Assembly (NCBI RefSeq): GCF_900100795.1
Contig: NZ_FNCO01000005.1
Span: forward strand, 248,001 to 312,000
Reading direction: 5' to 3'
DNA from: Pseudomonas abietaniphila
GTDB taxonomy: Bacteria; Pseudomonadota; Gammaproteobacteria; Pseudomonadales; Pseudomonadaceae
DNA: 64,000 nucleotides
Positions 1-9,878 of the stretch are shown in pieces. The position numbers and the translations under genes are program-made. Below the pieces are notes generated by a model. It was not told the origin of the DNA and searched no databases. It saw nothing but the letters and a program-made list of their open reading frames with translations. Within the stretch, counting starts at the first letter, position 1. The number at the start of each line of letters is the position of its first letter.

Positions 1-354
1 CTCGGTTTCCTGAGCTTCGATCAGTTGCTCAACGGTAACGTCTTGCTGATCGAACGCTTTTTCGACGCTGGAAGCGACGAAGTTCTTGAAGTCATCCTGC
101 AGAGCCAGGAAGTCGGTCTGCGAGTTGACTTCGATCAGGACAGCACGCTTGCCGTTGTCCTTGATTGCGATGGCGCCTTCGGCAGCGATGTTGCCTGCCT
201 TTTTAGCGGCCTTGATTGCGCCGGATGCACGCATATCGTCGATGGCTTTTTCGATGTCGCCGCCAGCCTTGGTCAAGGCCTTTTTGCAGTCCATCATGCC
301 TTCGCCAGTACGCTCGCGCAGTTCTTTGACCAACGCTGCAGTAATCTCTGCCAT
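1..354 (-). CDS. tsf: Elongation factor Ts, N-terminal part (cut by window edge)
   Basis: EF-Ts is the cytoplasmic guanine-nucleotide exchange factor that recycles EF-Tu-GDP during translation. The first 118 codons are present and the rest lies outside the window. The N-terminal UBA-like module carries the family signature [16 protein letters not shown] (residues 12-27). The TDFLA motif at residues 80-84 corresponds to the conserved TDF segment that disturbs the Mg/GDP site of EF-Tu. The ATG is preceded by AAGAGGAT-like ribosome-binding sequence. It lies downstream of rpsB on the same strand, the usual rpsB-tsf pair, with a hairpin between the two genes. Identification is secure. Confidence 0.97.
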   Translation of the reverse strand, partial: MAEITAALVKELRERTGEGMMDCKKALTKAGGDIEKAIDDMRASGAIKAAKKAGNIAAEGAIAIKDNGKRAVLIEVNSQTDFLALQDDFKNFVASSVEKAFDQQDVTVEQLIEAQETE

Positions 355-485
355 TTCAAAATCCTCTTGGATAGGTCTTCAACCATTCCACCCGCCGGGC
401 GGGCGTTCAAATTCTTGAAAATCCATGGTGACAGCTGCGCATGACAATAAGATCGATGGCAACGCCAGATGGTTTTCGAGGTGGC

Positions 486-510
486 AAAAAGGGGGCCAAG
501 CCCCCTTTTT
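486..510 (-). terminator. Hairpin between rpsB and tsf, attenuator-like
   Basis: The stem GGGGGC/GCCCCC with a three-base loop is flanked by A5 on one side and T5 on the other, so it looks like an intrinsic terminator in both directions. It lies about 30 bases after the rpsB stop and 130 bases before tsf. Partial termination here would set the ratio of S2 to EF-Ts; that role is inference. Confidence 0.65.
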
Positions 511-541
511 GCGTACTGAGTAAACGCTAGGCGTTTGCTAC

Positions 542-1282
542 TCAGCCTTCAACAGTTGCCGCTGGAGCTTCTTCAACGTAAACGTCGGTGCCGCCAGCAA
601 CGTTGTTGCGACCACGGATAACAGCGTCAGCCATCGAACCCATGTACAGCTGGATGGCGCGAATGGCGTCATCGTTACCTGGGATGATGTAGTCAACGCC
701 TTCCGGGCTGCTGTTGGTATCGACTACGCCGATAACCGGGATACCCAGCTTGTTGGCTTCGGTGATCGCGATGCGCTCGTGATCAACGTCGATAACGAAC
801 AGTGCGTCTGGCAGACCGCCCATGTCCTTGATACCACCCAGGCTACGATCCAGCTTTTCCAGATCGCGAGTGCGCATCAGCGCCTCTTTCTTGGTCAGCT
901 TGGCGAACGTACCGTCTTCAGCCTGAACTTCAAGCTCACGCAGACGCTTGATGGAAGCACGGATGGTTTTGAAGTTGGTCAGCATGCCGCCCAACCAGCG
1001 GTGATCGACGTACGGCGAACCGCAACGTGCTGCTTCTTCAGCAACGATCTTGCCAGCGGAACGCTTGGTGCCGACGAACAGAATCTTGTTTTTGCCCTGA
1101 GCCAGGCGCTCAACGAAAGTCAGCGCTTCGTTGAACATAGGCAGGGTTTTTTCAAGGTTGATGATGTGAATCTTGTTACGCGCGCCGAAAATGTACTTAC
1201 CCATTTTCGGATTCCAGTAACGGGTTTGGTGACCGAAGTGCACACCGGCCTTCAGCATATCGCGCATGTTGACTTGGGACAT
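542..1282 (-). CDS. rpsB: 30S ribosomal protein S2
   Basis: S2 joins late to the body of the 30S subunit and helps dock S1. The product is 246 residues, the normal length. It starts [19 protein letters not shown], and the segment containing [19 protein letters not shown] is the standard family signature. The start was placed at the ATG preceded by an AAGGAA ribosome-binding site; the longer upstream frame is not S2-like. It leads the rpsB-tsf operon and diverges from map. In enterobacteria S2 represses its own operon through the rpsB leader; the 130-base leader here could do the same, but I cannot show it. Confidence 0.98.
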   Translation of the reverse strand: MSQVNMRDMLKAGVHFGHQTRYWNPKMGKYIFGARNKIHIINLEKTLPMFNEALTFVERLAQGKNKILFVGTKRSAGKIVAEEAARCGSPYVDHRWLGGMLTNFKTIRASIKRLRELEVQAEDGTFAKLTKKEALMRTRDLEKLDRSLGGIKDMGGLPDALFVIDVDHERIAITEANKLGIPVIGVVDTNSSPEGVDYIIPGNDDAIRAIQLYMGSMADAVIRGRNNVAGGTDVYVEEAPAATVEG

Positions 1283-1421
1283 GATAGTTCCTTGATAAGT
1301 CGGGTTAGGCCTCCACGTATCCCAATGACCAACCAACGGCTTGAACCGAGGGCACCCAGGTCATCGTGTCGACACGTGTGTGGGTTTGGGCTTTCGGGGC
1401 TTACCCCGTAAAGCGGCGCAT

Positions 1422-1450
1422 TTTATATCACAAAAGCTCTGATAACGGAA
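1422..1450 (-). promoter_or_regulatory. Probable sigma-70 promoter of rpsB-tsf
   Basis: Read on the minus strand there is TTCCGT, 17 bases, then TATAAA (1422-1427). The -35 match is poor, but the -10 box is good and the predicted transcript begins with a GC-rich discriminator and an S2-leader-like hairpin. This is a prediction only. Confidence 0.4.
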
Positions 1451-1560
1451 CCCGAAATAACATCCTGTTTTCAGGGGCTTTTTGTCTGCGTTGCGCCAAC
1501 GGACGATGAGCCCGCCAGCCGCTATATAAGGAAGCGATGATAACCCGCCCGGCGGCGGTC

Positions 1561-1569
1561 TGGTAGAAT
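1561..1569 (+). promoter_or_regulatory. Extended -10 promoter of map
   Basis: TGGTAGAAT is an extended -10 element (TGn plus TAGAAT at 1564-1569), about 50 bases before the map start codon. No strong -35 hexamer is seen, as is common for extended -10 promoters. Confidence 0.45.
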
Positions 1570-1619
1570 CGCGTTTTTCCGTGTTTAGCTGCGGCCCTGC
1601 CGCGCCGAGAGAGCCTTGT

Positions 1620-2402
1620 ATGTCCGTTACCCTCAAAACCCCTGAAGACATCGAAAAGATGCGAATTGCCGGTCGTCTGGCCGCAGACGTCCTGGAAATG
1701 ATCGGGGCGTACGTCAAGCCTGGCGTCACCACCGATGAACTGGACCGCATCTGCCATGACTACATCGTCAACGAGCAGAAGGCCATTCCGGCTCCGCTGA
1801 ACTACAAGGGTTTCCCGAAATCCATCTGCACTTCGATCAACCATGTGGTCTGCCACGGTATTCCCAACGAGAAACCGCTGAAGGACGGCGACGTGCTGAA
1901 CATCGACGTGACCGTCATCAAGGACGGCTACCACGGCGACACCAGCAAGATGTTCCATGTCGGCAAAGTGCCCGAGTGGGCAGAACGCCTGTCGAAGATC
2001 ACCCAGGAGTGCATGTATAAAGGCATCGAAATCGTCAAGCCGGGGGCTCACCTGGGCGATATCGGTGAAGTCATCCAGAAGCACGCCGAGAAAAACGGCT
2101 TCTCCGTGGTGCGCGAGTACTGTGGCCATGGCATCGGCAAGGTGTTTCATGAGGAACCACAGGTCCTGCATTACGGCAAAGCGGGCACCGGCATGGAGCT
2201 CAAGGAAGGCATGACGTTCACCATCGAGCCGATGATCAACCAAGGCAAGGCCGACACGCGCCTGCTCGGCGACGGCTGGACAGCCATCACCAAGGATCGC
2301 AAGCTGTCGGCGCAGTGGGAACACACCATTCTGGTCACCGCCACCGGCTATGAAATCTTCACCCTGCGCAGCGACGACACCATTGCACGCACGTCGGCGT
2401 GA
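1620..2402 (+). CDS. map: Type I methionine aminopeptidase
   Basis: MetAP removes the initiator methionine from nascent proteins in the cytoplasm. The 260-residue product has the complete pita-bread active site: H79, metal ligands D96 and D107, H170 (CGHGIG), E203 (FTIEP) and E234 (WEHT). These are each one residue from the E. coli positions, or identical. The ATG at 1620 gives the usual N-terminus MSVTLKTPEDIEKMRIAGRL; the frame extends 13 codons further upstream without homology. It is followed 50 bases later by glnD, the normal Pseudomonas arrangement. Confidence 0.97.
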   Translation: MSVTLKTPEDIEKMRIAGRLAADVLEMIGAYVKPGVTTDELDRICHDYIVNEQKAIPAPLNYKGFPKSICTSINHVVCHGIPNEKPLKDGDVLNIDVTVIKDGYHGDTSKMFHVGKVPEWAERLSKITQECMYKGIEIVKPGAHLGDIGEVIQKHAEKNGFSVVREYCGHGIGKVFHEEPQVLHYGKAGTGMELKEGMTFTIEPMINQGKADTRLLGDGWTAITKDRKLSAQWEHTILVTATGYEIFTLRSDDTIARTSA

Positions 2403-2452
2403 TCACCACGTGCTACTTACACAGCCGGTATAGATAGAAGGAAAGCAGTTCG

Positions 2453-5152
2453 ATGCCGCAGGTGGACCCAGATTTGTTCGATCGCGGCCAGTTCCAGGCC
2501 GAACTGGCGTTGAAGGCGAGCCCGATCGCCGCCTTTAAAAAAGCCATCCGTCAGGCCCGCGAGGTGCTGGACGAGCGTTTCAAGTCTGGCCGGGAGATTC
2601 GCCGGCTGATCGAGGATCGCGCCTGGTTTGTGGACAACATCCTGCAACAGGCCTGGGAACAGTTTGACTGGAGCGAAGACGCCGACATCGCCCTGCTGGC
2701 GGTCGGCGGCTACGGCCGTGGCGAGCTGCACCCCTACTCCGACATCGACCTGCTGATCCTGCTCGACAGCGCTGATCACGAGATTTTTCGCGACTCCATC
2801 GAGCGCTTTCTGACATTGCTGTGGGACATTGGTCTGGAAGTCGGTCAGAGCGTGCGCTCTGTCGATGAGTGTGCCTCGGAAGGCCGCGCTGACCTGACGG
2901 TGATCACCAACCTGATGGAAAGCCGCACCATTGCGGGCCCGGAGCATCTGCGCCAGCGCATGCTGGAAGTCACCAGCACCCGTGAAATGTGGCCGAGCAA
3001 GGAATTCTTCCTCGCCAAACGGGCCGAGCAGAAGACGCGCCACCACAAGTATTTCGACACCGAATACAACCTGGAGCCCAACGTCAAAGGCTCGCCAGGT
3101 GGCCTGCGTGATATTCAGACCATCCTGTGGGTGGCACGGCGTCAGTACGGCACCCTGAATCTGCACGCGCTCGCCGACCAGGGTTTTCTGCTCGAGAGCG
3201 AGAACGCGCTCCTGGCGTCTTCGCAGGAATTTCTCTGGAAGGTCCGCTACGCACTGCACATGCTGGCCGGCCGATCCGAGGACCGGCTGCTGTTCGATTA
3301 CCAGACCAACATTGCGCGCCTGCTCGGTTATCAGGACAGCGACGCGAAGCTCGCCATCGAGCGCTTCATGCAGAAGTACTACCGCGTGGTCATGAGCATC
3401 GCCCAACTGAGCGACCTGATCATCCAGCACTTCGAGGAAGTGATTCTGTCGGACGACGAGAACACCGTCACCGAATCGATCAATTCACGGTTCCAGCTGC
3501 ACGACGGTTACATCGAAGCGACCAACCCGAACGTCTTCAAGCGTACCCCGTTCGCCATGCTGGAAATTTTCGTGTTGATGGCGCAGCACCCGGAAATCAA
3601 GGGTGTGCGCGCGGACACCATTCGCCTGCTGCGCGAACATCGGCACTTGATCAATGATGATTTCCGCAACGATATCCGCAATACCAGCCTGTTTATCGAG
3701 CTGTTCAAGTGCGAGATCGGTATTCACCGCAATCTGCGGCGTATGAACCGTTACGGGATCCTGGGTTTGTATCTGCCGGAGTTCGGACACATCGTCGGGC
3801 AGATGCAGCATGACCTGTTCCATATCTATACGGTCGATGCCCACACCCTTAATCTGATCAAACACCTGCGTAAGCTTCAGTACACGCAGGTGTCAGAGAA
3901 ATTCCCGCTTGCCAGCAAGCTCATGGGCAAACTGCCCAAACCGGAGCTGATCTACCTGGCGGGCCTCTACCACGACATCGGCAAAGGCCGTGGCGGCGAT
4001 CACTCGGAACTGGGCGCGGTGGATGCAGAGGCTTTTGCCATTCGCCATCATTTGCCGCACTGGGACACCCAACTGATTGTCTGGCTGGTACAGAATCACT
4101 TGGTGATGTCCACCACCGCGCAGCGCAAAGACTTGTCCGACCCTCAGGTGATCCACGATTTTGCCCAGTTCGTGGGTGACGAAGTGCACCTTGATTACCT
4201 CTATGTGCTGACCGTCGCCGATATCAACGCGACCAACCCGACGCTCTGGAACTCGTGGCGTGCCAGCCTGTTGCGCCAGCTGTACACCGAAACCAAGCGC
4301 GCGCTCAAACGCGGCCTGGAAAACCCGGTGGACCGCGAGGAACAGATCCGCCGCACGCAAAGCGCGGCGCTGGATATCCTGGTGCGCAACGGCACCGACC
4401 CGGACGACGTCGAGCAACTGTGGTCGCAGCTGGGGGATGACTACTTCCTGCGTCATACCGCAGGCGACGTCGCATGGCACAGTGACGCCATCCTGCAGCA
4501 ACCTGCCGACGGCGGACCGCTGGTCCTGATCAAAGAGACCACGCAGCGCGAATTCGAAGGCGGCACACAGATCTTCATCTACGCGCCGGACCAGCACGAT
4601 TTCTTTGCGGTAACCGTGGCGGCAATGGATCAGCTGAACCTGAACATTCACGACGCACGGGTTATCACCTCGACCAGCCAGTTCACCCTCGACACCTACA
4701 TCGTGCTGGACAGTGAGGGCGGCTCGATCGGCGAAAACCCTGAGCGGATCAAGGCCATTCGCGACGGTCTCACCGAAGCGCTGCGCAACCCGGACGATTA
4801 CCCGACCATCATCAAACGTCGCGTGCCGCGCCAGCTCAAGCATTTCGCCTTCGCGCCGGTGGTGACCATTTCGAACGATGCGCAGCGTCCGGTCACCGTG
4901 CTCGAACTGAGCGCGCCTGATCGTCCAGGCCTGCTGGCCCGTGTCGGCAAGATTTTCCTGGAGTTCGATCTGTCACTGCAGAACGCCAAGATCGCAACGC
5001 TCGGCGAGCGCGTGGAAGACGTGTTCTTCCTGACCGACGAAAACAACCAGCCGCTGTCCGATCCGCAATTGTGCAGCCGTCTGCGGGACGCGATCGTCCA
5101 GCAGTTGAGCGTCAACCCGGAGCCGAGCAGCGAACTGCGGATCAGCATCTGA
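2453..5152 (+). CDS. glnD: Bifunctional PII uridylyltransferase / uridylyl-removing enzyme
   Basis: GlnD senses glutamine and adds or removes UMP on the PII protein, which drives glutamine synthetase control and the NtrBC response. The 899-residue protein has the expected order. The nucleotidyltransferase motif [19 protein letters not shown] starts near residue 84. The HD hydrolase motif [14 protein letters not shown] lies near residue 505. Two C-terminal ACT domains lie near residues 705-790 and 815-890 ([18 protein letters not shown]). Its length is typical for Pseudomonas. It follows map closely and is probably co-transcribed. No active-site residue appears to be lost. Confidence 0.97.
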   Translation: MPQVDPDLFDRGQFQAELALKASPIAAFKKAIRQAREVLDERFKSGREIRRLIEDRAWFVDNILQQAWEQFDWSEDADIALLAVGGYGRGELHPYSDIDLLILLDSADHEIFRDSIERFLTLLWDIGLEVGQSVRSVDECASEGRADLTVITNLMESRTIAGPEHLRQRMLEVTSTREMWPSKEFFLAKRAEQKTRHHKYFDTEYNLEPNVKGSPGGLRDIQTILWVARRQYGTLNLHALADQGFLLESENALLASSQEFLWKVRYALHMLAGRSEDRLLFDYQTNIARLLGYQDSDAKLAIERFMQKYYRVVMSIAQLSDLIIQHFEEVILSDDENTVTESINSRFQLHDGYIEATNPNVFKRTPFAMLEIFVLMAQHPEIKGVRADTIRLLREHRHLINDDFRNDIRNTSLFIELFKCEIGIHRNLRRMNRYGILGLYLPEFGHIVGQMQHDLFHIYTVDAHTLNLIKHLRKLQYTQVSEKFPLASKLMGKLPKPELIYLAGLYHDIGKGRGGDHSELGAVDAEAFAIRHHLPHWDTQLIVWLVQNHLVMSTTAQRKDLSDPQVIHDFAQFVGDEVHLDYLYVLTVADINATNPTLWNSWRASLLRQLYTETKRALKRGLENPVDREEQIRRTQSAALDILVRNGTDPDDVEQLWSQLGDDYFLRHTAGDVAWHSDAILQQPADGGPLVLIKETTQREFEGGTQIFIYAPDQHDFFAVTVAAMDQLNLNIHDARVITSTSQFTLDTYIVLDSEGGSIGENPERIKAIRDGLTEALRNPDDYPTIIKRRVPRQLKHFAFAPVVTISNDAQRPVTVLELSAPDRPGLLARVGKIFLEFDLSLQNAKIATLGERVEDVFFLTDENNQPLSDPQLCSRLRDAIVQQLSVNPEPSSELRISI

Positions 5153-5184
5153 CACTCGATTCAACGACCCGAACATTCGATTCA

Positions 5185-5212
5185 AGGCGCCCTCCCGAGG
5201 GAAGGCGCCCCG
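5185..5212 (+). terminator. Strong hairpin after glnD
   Basis: GGCGCC, then TCCC-GA-GGGA, then GGCGCC forms a long stem between glnD and dapC. The following bases (CCGCTTCTTGA) are only weakly T-rich, so it may be an RNA-stabilising stem rather than a true terminator. Confidence 0.4.
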
Positions 5213-5232
5213 CTTCTTGAGACCGATCGCCC

Positions 5233-6429
5233 ATGAATAACGCCCTGCAACAGCTTCAGCCTTACCCGTTCGAAAAGCTTCGCGCCCTGCTCGGCAGTGT
5301 CACGCCGAACCCGGACAAGAACCCCATTGCGCTCTCTATTGGCGAACCCAAGCACACGTCACCGGCGTTCGTCGCCAAAGCATTGGCCGACAACCTCGCC
5401 CAGATGGCGGTCTATCCCACCACTGCGGGCATTCCTGCATTGCGTGAAGCCATCGCCCAATGGTGCGAACGTCGTTTCAGCGTCCCGCAAGGCTGGCTGG
5501 ACGCAGGCAAGCACGTGCTGCCGGTCAACGGCACGCGTGAAGCGCTGTTTGCCTTCACCCAGACGGTGGTCAACCGCAGTGACGACGCACTGGTGGTGAG
5601 CCCTAACCCGTTCTACCAGATCTATGAGGGCGCAGCGTTCCTGGCTGGCGCCAAGCCGCATTACCTGCCTTGCCTGGCCGAACACGGCTTCAATCCGGAT
5701 TTCGACGCAGTGCCTGCCGCTATCTGGAAGCGTTGCCAGATCCTGTTCCTGTGCTCCCCGGGCAACCCGACGGGCGCGTTGATCCCCGTCGAAACGCTGA
5801 AAAAACTCATCGCACTGGCCGACGAACATGATTTCGTGATCGCCGCCGACGAGTGCTACAGCGAGCTGTATTTCGACGAAGGCACCCCGCCGCCAGGCCT
5901 GCTCAGCGCTTGCGTTGAACTGGGCCGCAAAGACTTCAAACGTTGTGTGGTGTTTCACAGTCTGTCAAAGCGCTCGAACCTGCCGGGGCTGCGTTCGGGT
6001 TTCGTGGCTGGCGATGCCGATATCCTCAAAGCCTTTCTGCTCTACCGCACCTATCACGGTTGCGCAATGCCGGTTCAAACCCAGCTCGCGAGCATTGCCG
6101 CCTGGAGCGATGAAGAACACGTACGCGCCAACCGCACGCTGTATCGCGAGAAGTTTGACGCCGTATTGGACATCCTCTCGCCAGTCATGGACGTACAGCG
6201 CCCCGATGGCGGCTTTTACTTGTGGCCGAGCGTCGGTGGCGACGATGCACAATTCTGCCGCGACCTGTTCGTCAACGAACACGTGACCGTGGTGCCAGGC
6301 TCCTACCTGTCCCGTGATGTCGACGGTTTCAACCCGGGTGCTGGCCGTGTGCGCATGGCGCTGGTTGCGCCACTGGCCGAGTGCGTCGAGGCGGCGGAGC
6401 GGATTCGCGAGTTCATCAGAAACCGTTGA
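5233..6429 (+). CDS. dapC: N-succinyl-LL-2,6-diaminopimelate aminotransferase
   Basis: This PLP enzyme transfers the amino group from glutamate to N-succinyl-2-amino-6-ketopimelate in the succinylase route to meso-DAP and lysine. The 398-residue protein is a fold-type I aminotransferase. It has the N-terminal FEKLRALL and LSIGEPKH segments, the NGTREALF loop, and the PGNPTGALI and DECYSELYF motifs. The PLP lysine is in FHSLSKRSNLPGLRSGF near residue 241. The DapC assignment rests on resemblance to the family and on its position after glnD. A sister enzyme, dapD, lies 2.3 kb downstream. It converges on the antiporter gene with a 15-base gap. Confidence 0.88.
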   Translation: MNNALQQLQPYPFEKLRALLGSVTPNPDKNPIALSIGEPKHTSPAFVAKALADNLAQMAVYPTTAGIPALREAIAQWCERRFSVPQGWLDAGKHVLPVNGTREALFAFTQTVVNRSDDALVVSPNPFYQIYEGAAFLAGAKPHYLPCLAEHGFNPDFDAVPAAIWKRCQILFLCSPGNPTGALIPVETLKKLIALADEHDFVIAADECYSELYFDEGTPPPGLLSACVELGRKDFKRCVVFHSLSKRSNLPGLRSGFVAGDADILKAFLLYRTYHGCAMPVQTQLASIAAWSDEEHVRANRTLYREKFDAVLDILSPVMDVQRPDGGFYLWPSVGGDDAQFCRDLFVNEHVTVVPGSYLSRDVDGFNPGAGRVRMALVAPLAECVEAAERIREFIRNR

Positions 6430-6444
6430 CCGCGGTTCGGCGGG

Positions 6445-8094
6445 CTATTTCACCACGCCAAGGTTGGCCTCGTTCAGGTCAAGCTCTGCCAGTACGATAC
6501 GCAGCACGTCATCACCGATCTGGTGATGACGGTGCAGGCTGTACAGCTCCAGTCGCTGGGCCCGCAGCGCATTGACGCGCATCCGCTTCTCCAGCTGATC
6601 CATCTGAAACGCCAGGGCCTGGGCCTCGGCGGTGTCGTTGAAGATCTCCAGGCGATGCCGGTATTCGGACATGATCCGCGACTTCACTTCGGTGGCCAGC
6701 ACGGCCTGGGCGGCATCGGGCGAGGTGCTGGTGGCGCCGGGAATCTCCTGGTTTTCCAGTGTCTGGATGGCCGCCTCGGCGGTGCGCTTCCAGGCGTCAC
6801 GCACTTCCCGCTTGAGGCGCAGGTCCGGTTCGGAAACCAGCCCGCGCAACAGCAGTGGCAAACAGATGCTCGCCACCACCAGCGACAGCAGGATCACACC
6901 CGCCGCGATGAAAATCAGCAGATCCCGCTCGGGAAACGCGACGCCTGCGGCGATCAGCATGGGCACCGACAACGTACCGGCCAGTGTCACCGCTCCCCGC
7001 ACACCGCCCACCGTCAGCAGCAACGAGGAACGCGCCGACAATTCGACCATGCCTTCGTTATGCCCGCGCCAACGCCCGACCAGCACCATCAGACGCCAGA
7101 CGCTGCGCACCCAGACATAGCGAAGCACCGCCAGGACGACAAAAATCGCCAGCACATCAAGGCAGCGCCAGAGCAAGGTCGGCCAGAGCGTGGGCTCGTC
7201 GTGGGTGACCGCGCTGACGATGTCCGGCAGTTGCAAACCCAGTAGCAGAAAAATCAAGCCATTGAACGCGAACTCAAGCAAGGTCCAGACACTGCGGTTG
7301 AGCAACCGGGTGCTGGTCTGACGCGGCAGGAGGTCGACCCAGCTTTGCATCATGCCCGCGGCCACCGCCGAGAGAATACCCGACAGTTCCAATCGTTCTG
7401 CCAGCACATACGCGGCAAACGGCAGCAGCAACATGAACACCACGTGGGTCGCCGGATCGTCCCAGCCTCGGGTGATCATCCAACTGCGAAAACGCCCCAC
7501 CAGCCAGCTCAGGACCACGCCGACTGCCAGGCCGCCGCACGCGACCAGCACGAACGTGAGGCTCGAATCGGTGAGTGAGAAGACGCCGGTGATGGCGGCC
7601 GCCAAAGCGAATTTGAAGGTCACCAGGCCCGTGGCGTCGTTCATCAACGCTTCGCCTTGCAACAGCCGCATGATCGGCGCGGGCAGACGGTCCTGAGCAA
7701 TCGCCGACACCGCCACAGCATCTGTCGGCGACAGTACAGCGCCCAGTGCGAATGCCACCGGCAACGCAATGGTCGGCAACAGCCAGTGGATGAAATACCC
7801 CGCGCCGATCACGGTGAAGATCACAAGCCCGACCGCCATGGTCAGGATCGGGCCGCGATAGCGCCAGAAATCGCGCTTCGGCATGCGCCAGCCATCGGAG
7901 AACAACAGCGGCGGCAGAAACAGGAAAAGAAACAACTCGGGATCCAGCGCGACGTGCAACCCGAGAGTGGGCCACGCCAGCAACGCGCCCGCTGCGATCT
8001 GCACCAGAGGTAGCGGTAGCGGAATGACCCGGGCCAGCAATCGCGAGACACCTACCAGCGTCAACAAGATAAGGACGGTATAGGCTGTCTGCAT
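6445..8094 (-). CDS. Na+/H+ antiporter, CPA1/NhaP type
   Basis: This is an inner-membrane cation/proton antiporter of 549 residues. Residues 1-400 hold about twelve hydrophobic helices, including GALLAWPTLGLHVALDPELFL and the conserved core GAVLSPTDAVAVSAI and EALMNDATGL typical of CPA1 exchangers. The last 150 residues are a charged cytoplasmic tail. The start MQTAYTVLILL was chosen because the first helix begins there; the frame upstream is polar and unlike the family. Ion preference (Na+, Li+ or K+) cannot be read from the sequence. It is transcribed alone. Confidence 0.88.
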   Translation of the reverse strand: MQTAYTVLILLTLVGVSRLLARVIPLPLPLVQIAAGALLAWPTLGLHVALDPELFLFLFLPPLLFSDGWRMPKRDFWRYRGPILTMAVGLVIFTVIGAGYFIHWLLPTIALPVAFALGAVLSPTDAVAVSAIAQDRLPAPIMRLLQGEALMNDATGLVTFKFALAAAITGVFSLTDSSLTFVLVACGGLAVGVVLSWLVGRFRSWMITRGWDDPATHVVFMLLLPFAAYVLAERLELSGILSAVAAGMMQSWVDLLPRQTSTRLLNRSVWTLLEFAFNGLIFLLLGLQLPDIVSAVTHDEPTLWPTLLWRCLDVLAIFVVLAVLRYVWVRSVWRLMVLVGRWRGHNEGMVELSARSSLLLTVGGVRGAVTLAGTLSVPMLIAAGVAFPERDLLIFIAAGVILLSLVVASICLPLLLRGLVSEPDLRLKREVRDAWKRTAEAAIQTLENQEIPGATSTSPDAAQAVLATEVKSRIMSEYRHRLEIFNDTAEAQALAFQMDQLEKRMRVNALRAQRLELYSLHRHHQIGDDVLRIVLAELDLNEANLGVVK

Positions 8095-8327
8095 TGCGTG
8101 TTTCCCCGAGCGAGCGACTTTTTGACTGACACCCCGAGCAGACCCGAGCGCAGCGTCGAAGTGCCATATTAGCCGTTTAAGCTCGTGCCACGTCTTGATA
8201 CATAGGTATGACCGCGCACCAAAATCCTCTGTAAACCCGTTCAACGCATCGGCAGTCCGCGCCCAAGCGGTTTGTACGTGGCATAATCCGTCACCGTTTT
8301 TTTCAACATCCCAAAGGGGGCAAGCTC

Positions 8328-8684
8328 ATGGCCGATAAAAAATTGCACCTTTACGGGATCAAAGCGTGCGACACGATGAAGAAGGCTCGCACCTGGCTCG
8401 ATGAAAAACCGGTGAGCTACGATTTCCACGACTACAAAACGCAGGGCATCGACCGCGAACACCTGACCCAGTGGTGCAATGAGCACGGCTGGCAGACGGT
8501 GCTGAATCGCGCCGGTACGACCTTTCGCAAACTGGACGAGGCGCAGAAAGCCGATCTCGACCAGGACAAGGCGATCAAACTGATGCTCGCCCAGCCGTCG
8601 ATGATCAAGCGCCCGGTGCTGGATCTTGGCGACAAAACCCTGATTGGTTTCAAACCCGAACTGTACGCAGCGGCTATCGCCTGA
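8328..8684 (+). CDS. ArsC/Spx-like small thioredoxin-fold protein (YffB family)
   Basis: The 118-residue protein has the ArsC/Spx family layout: an N-terminal beta strand and the motif YGIKACDTMKKAR with a single cysteine, C14. The segment VLNRAGTTFRKL and the C-terminal MIKRPVLDLGDKTLIGFKPE follow. In true arsenate reductases the C-terminal RP segment supports the cysteine. Most members of this subgroup have no proven arsenate activity and are usually called Spx/YffB-like, so arsenic resistance should not be assumed. No ars genes are nearby. It lies 31 bases upstream of dapD and is probably co-transcribed with it. Confidence 0.85.
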   Translation: MADKKLHLYGIKACDTMKKARTWLDEKPVSYDFHDYKTQGIDREHLTQWCNEHGWQTVLNRAGTTFRKLDEAQKADLDQDKAIKLMLAQPSMIKRPVLDLGDKTLIGFKPELYAAAIA

Positions 8685-8715
8685 TTGAGATAGCCCTAAA
8701 TAACGAGGTATTTCC

Positions 8716-9750
8716 ATGTCCACTTCCCTGTTCAGCCTGGCCTTCGGCGTTGGCACTCAAAACCGTCAAGGCACCTGGCTGGAAGTTTTCTACGCCCTGC
8801 CGCTGCTCAACCCGTCGGCTGAAATCGTCGCCGCCGTTGCGCCAGTCCTGGGTTACACCGGTGGCAACCAGGCCATCACCTTCAACACTGACCTCGCCTC
8901 GAAGCTGGCTGACGCGTTGAAATCGGTCGACGCAGCACAGGCTGCGCTGCTGACCCGCCTGGCGGAAAGCCACAAGCCGCTGGTCGCCACGCTGCTGGCC
9001 GAAGATGCCGCGCTGACGTCCACGCCTGAGGCTTACCTCAAGCTGCATCTGTTGTCTCACCGCCTGGTCAAGCCTCATGGCCTGAGCCTGGCGGGCGTGT
9101 TCCCGTTGCTGCCAAACGTGGCGTGGACCAGCCAGGGTGCCATCGACCTGGGCGAGCTGGCCCAGCGTCAGCTGGAAGCCCGTCTGAAAGGCGAGCTGCT
9201 GGAAGTCTTCTCCGTCGACAAGTTCCCGAAAATGACCGACTACGTGGTGCCGGCTGGCGTGCGCATCGCTGACACGGCACGCGTCCGTCTGGGCGCCTAC
9301 ATCGGCGAAGGCACCACCGTGATGCACGAGGGTTTCGTCAACTTCAACGGCGGCACCGAAGGCCCGGGCATGATCGAAGGCCGTGTATCGGCTGGCGTAT
9401 TCGTCGGCAAGGGTTCGGACCTGGGCGGCGGTTGCTCGACCATGGGCACCCTGTCTGGCGGTGGCAACATCGTGATCAAGGTGGGCGAAGGCTGCCTGAT
9501 CGGCGCGAACGCAGGCATCGGTATCCCGTTGGGCGACCGCAACACCGTGGAAGCCGGTCTGTACATCACCGCAGGCACCAAGGTCGCCCTGCTGGATGAC
9601 AAGAACGAACTGGTCAAGGTGCTCAAAGCCCGTGATCTGGCCGGTCAACCTGACCTGCTGTTCCGTCGCAACTCGCAAACCGGCGCCGTGGAATGCAAAT
9701 CCCACAAGTCGGCCATCGAGCTGAACGAAGCGCTGCACGCTCACAACTGA
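8716..9750 (+). CDS. dapD: Tetrahydrodipicolinate N-succinyltransferase
   Basis: DapD succinylates tetrahydrodipicolinate using succinyl-CoA, the first step of the succinylase branch to DAP and lysine. The 344-residue product is the long Pseudomonas/actinobacterial form rather than the 274-residue E. coli form. Its C-terminal half is a left-handed parallel beta-helix of hexapeptide repeats, for example RLGAYIGEGTTVMHEGFVNF and GCLIGANAGIGIPLGDRNTV. An AACGAGGTA ribosome-binding site precedes the ATG. dapC and dapE, which act later in the same branch, are also in this window. Confidence 0.95.
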   Translation: MSTSLFSLAFGVGTQNRQGTWLEVFYALPLLNPSAEIVAAVAPVLGYTGGNQAITFNTDLASKLADALKSVDAAQAALLTRLAESHKPLVATLLAEDAALTSTPEAYLKLHLLSHRLVKPHGLSLAGVFPLLPNVAWTSQGAIDLGELAQRQLEARLKGELLEVFSVDKFPKMTDYVVPAGVRIADTARVRLGAYIGEGTTVMHEGFVNFNGGTEGPGMIEGRVSAGVFVGKGSDLGGGCSTMGTLSGGGNIVIKVGEGCLIGANAGIGIPLGDRNTVEAGLYITAGTKVALLDDKNELVKVLKARDLAGQPDLLFRRNSQTGAVECKSHKSAIELNEALHAHN

Positions 9751-9756
9751 TCGACA

Positions 9757-9860
9757 TGTGAGGCGAATTCATTCCGGACAGTGTCTGGACAAGGGACGTT
9801 ACCTTCGTGACGTCCCTGTCGGCAGCACCGCCGCATTGCGAATGAATTCGCTCCCACAGT
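9757..9860. repeat. REP doublet, AATTCATTCGC subtype
   Basis: A degenerate left arm (9757-9775, GCGAATTCATTC) and a right arm GCGAATGAATTCGCTCCCACA (9839-9859) are in inverted orientation between dapD and csdA. The left arm has lost part of the GTGGGAGCG end. Confidence 0.65.
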
Positions 9861-9878
9861 GGAGAGAGCACGATCCTC

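Larger units (their letters stand above)
1283..1619. other. Divergent rpsB / map intergenic region
   Basis: This 337-base gap holds the promoters of both directions. The rpsB side has a TATAAA -10 box and a transcribed leader with a GGGGTAAGCCCC hairpin. The map side has an extended -10 box. No small gene is apparent. Confidence 0.6.

Noticed and set aside
8328..8684. Arsenate reductase and arsenic resistance
   Set aside because: The protein is in the ArsC/Spx fold family but of the YffB-like type, and no ars genes are near it, so arsenic function is not supported.
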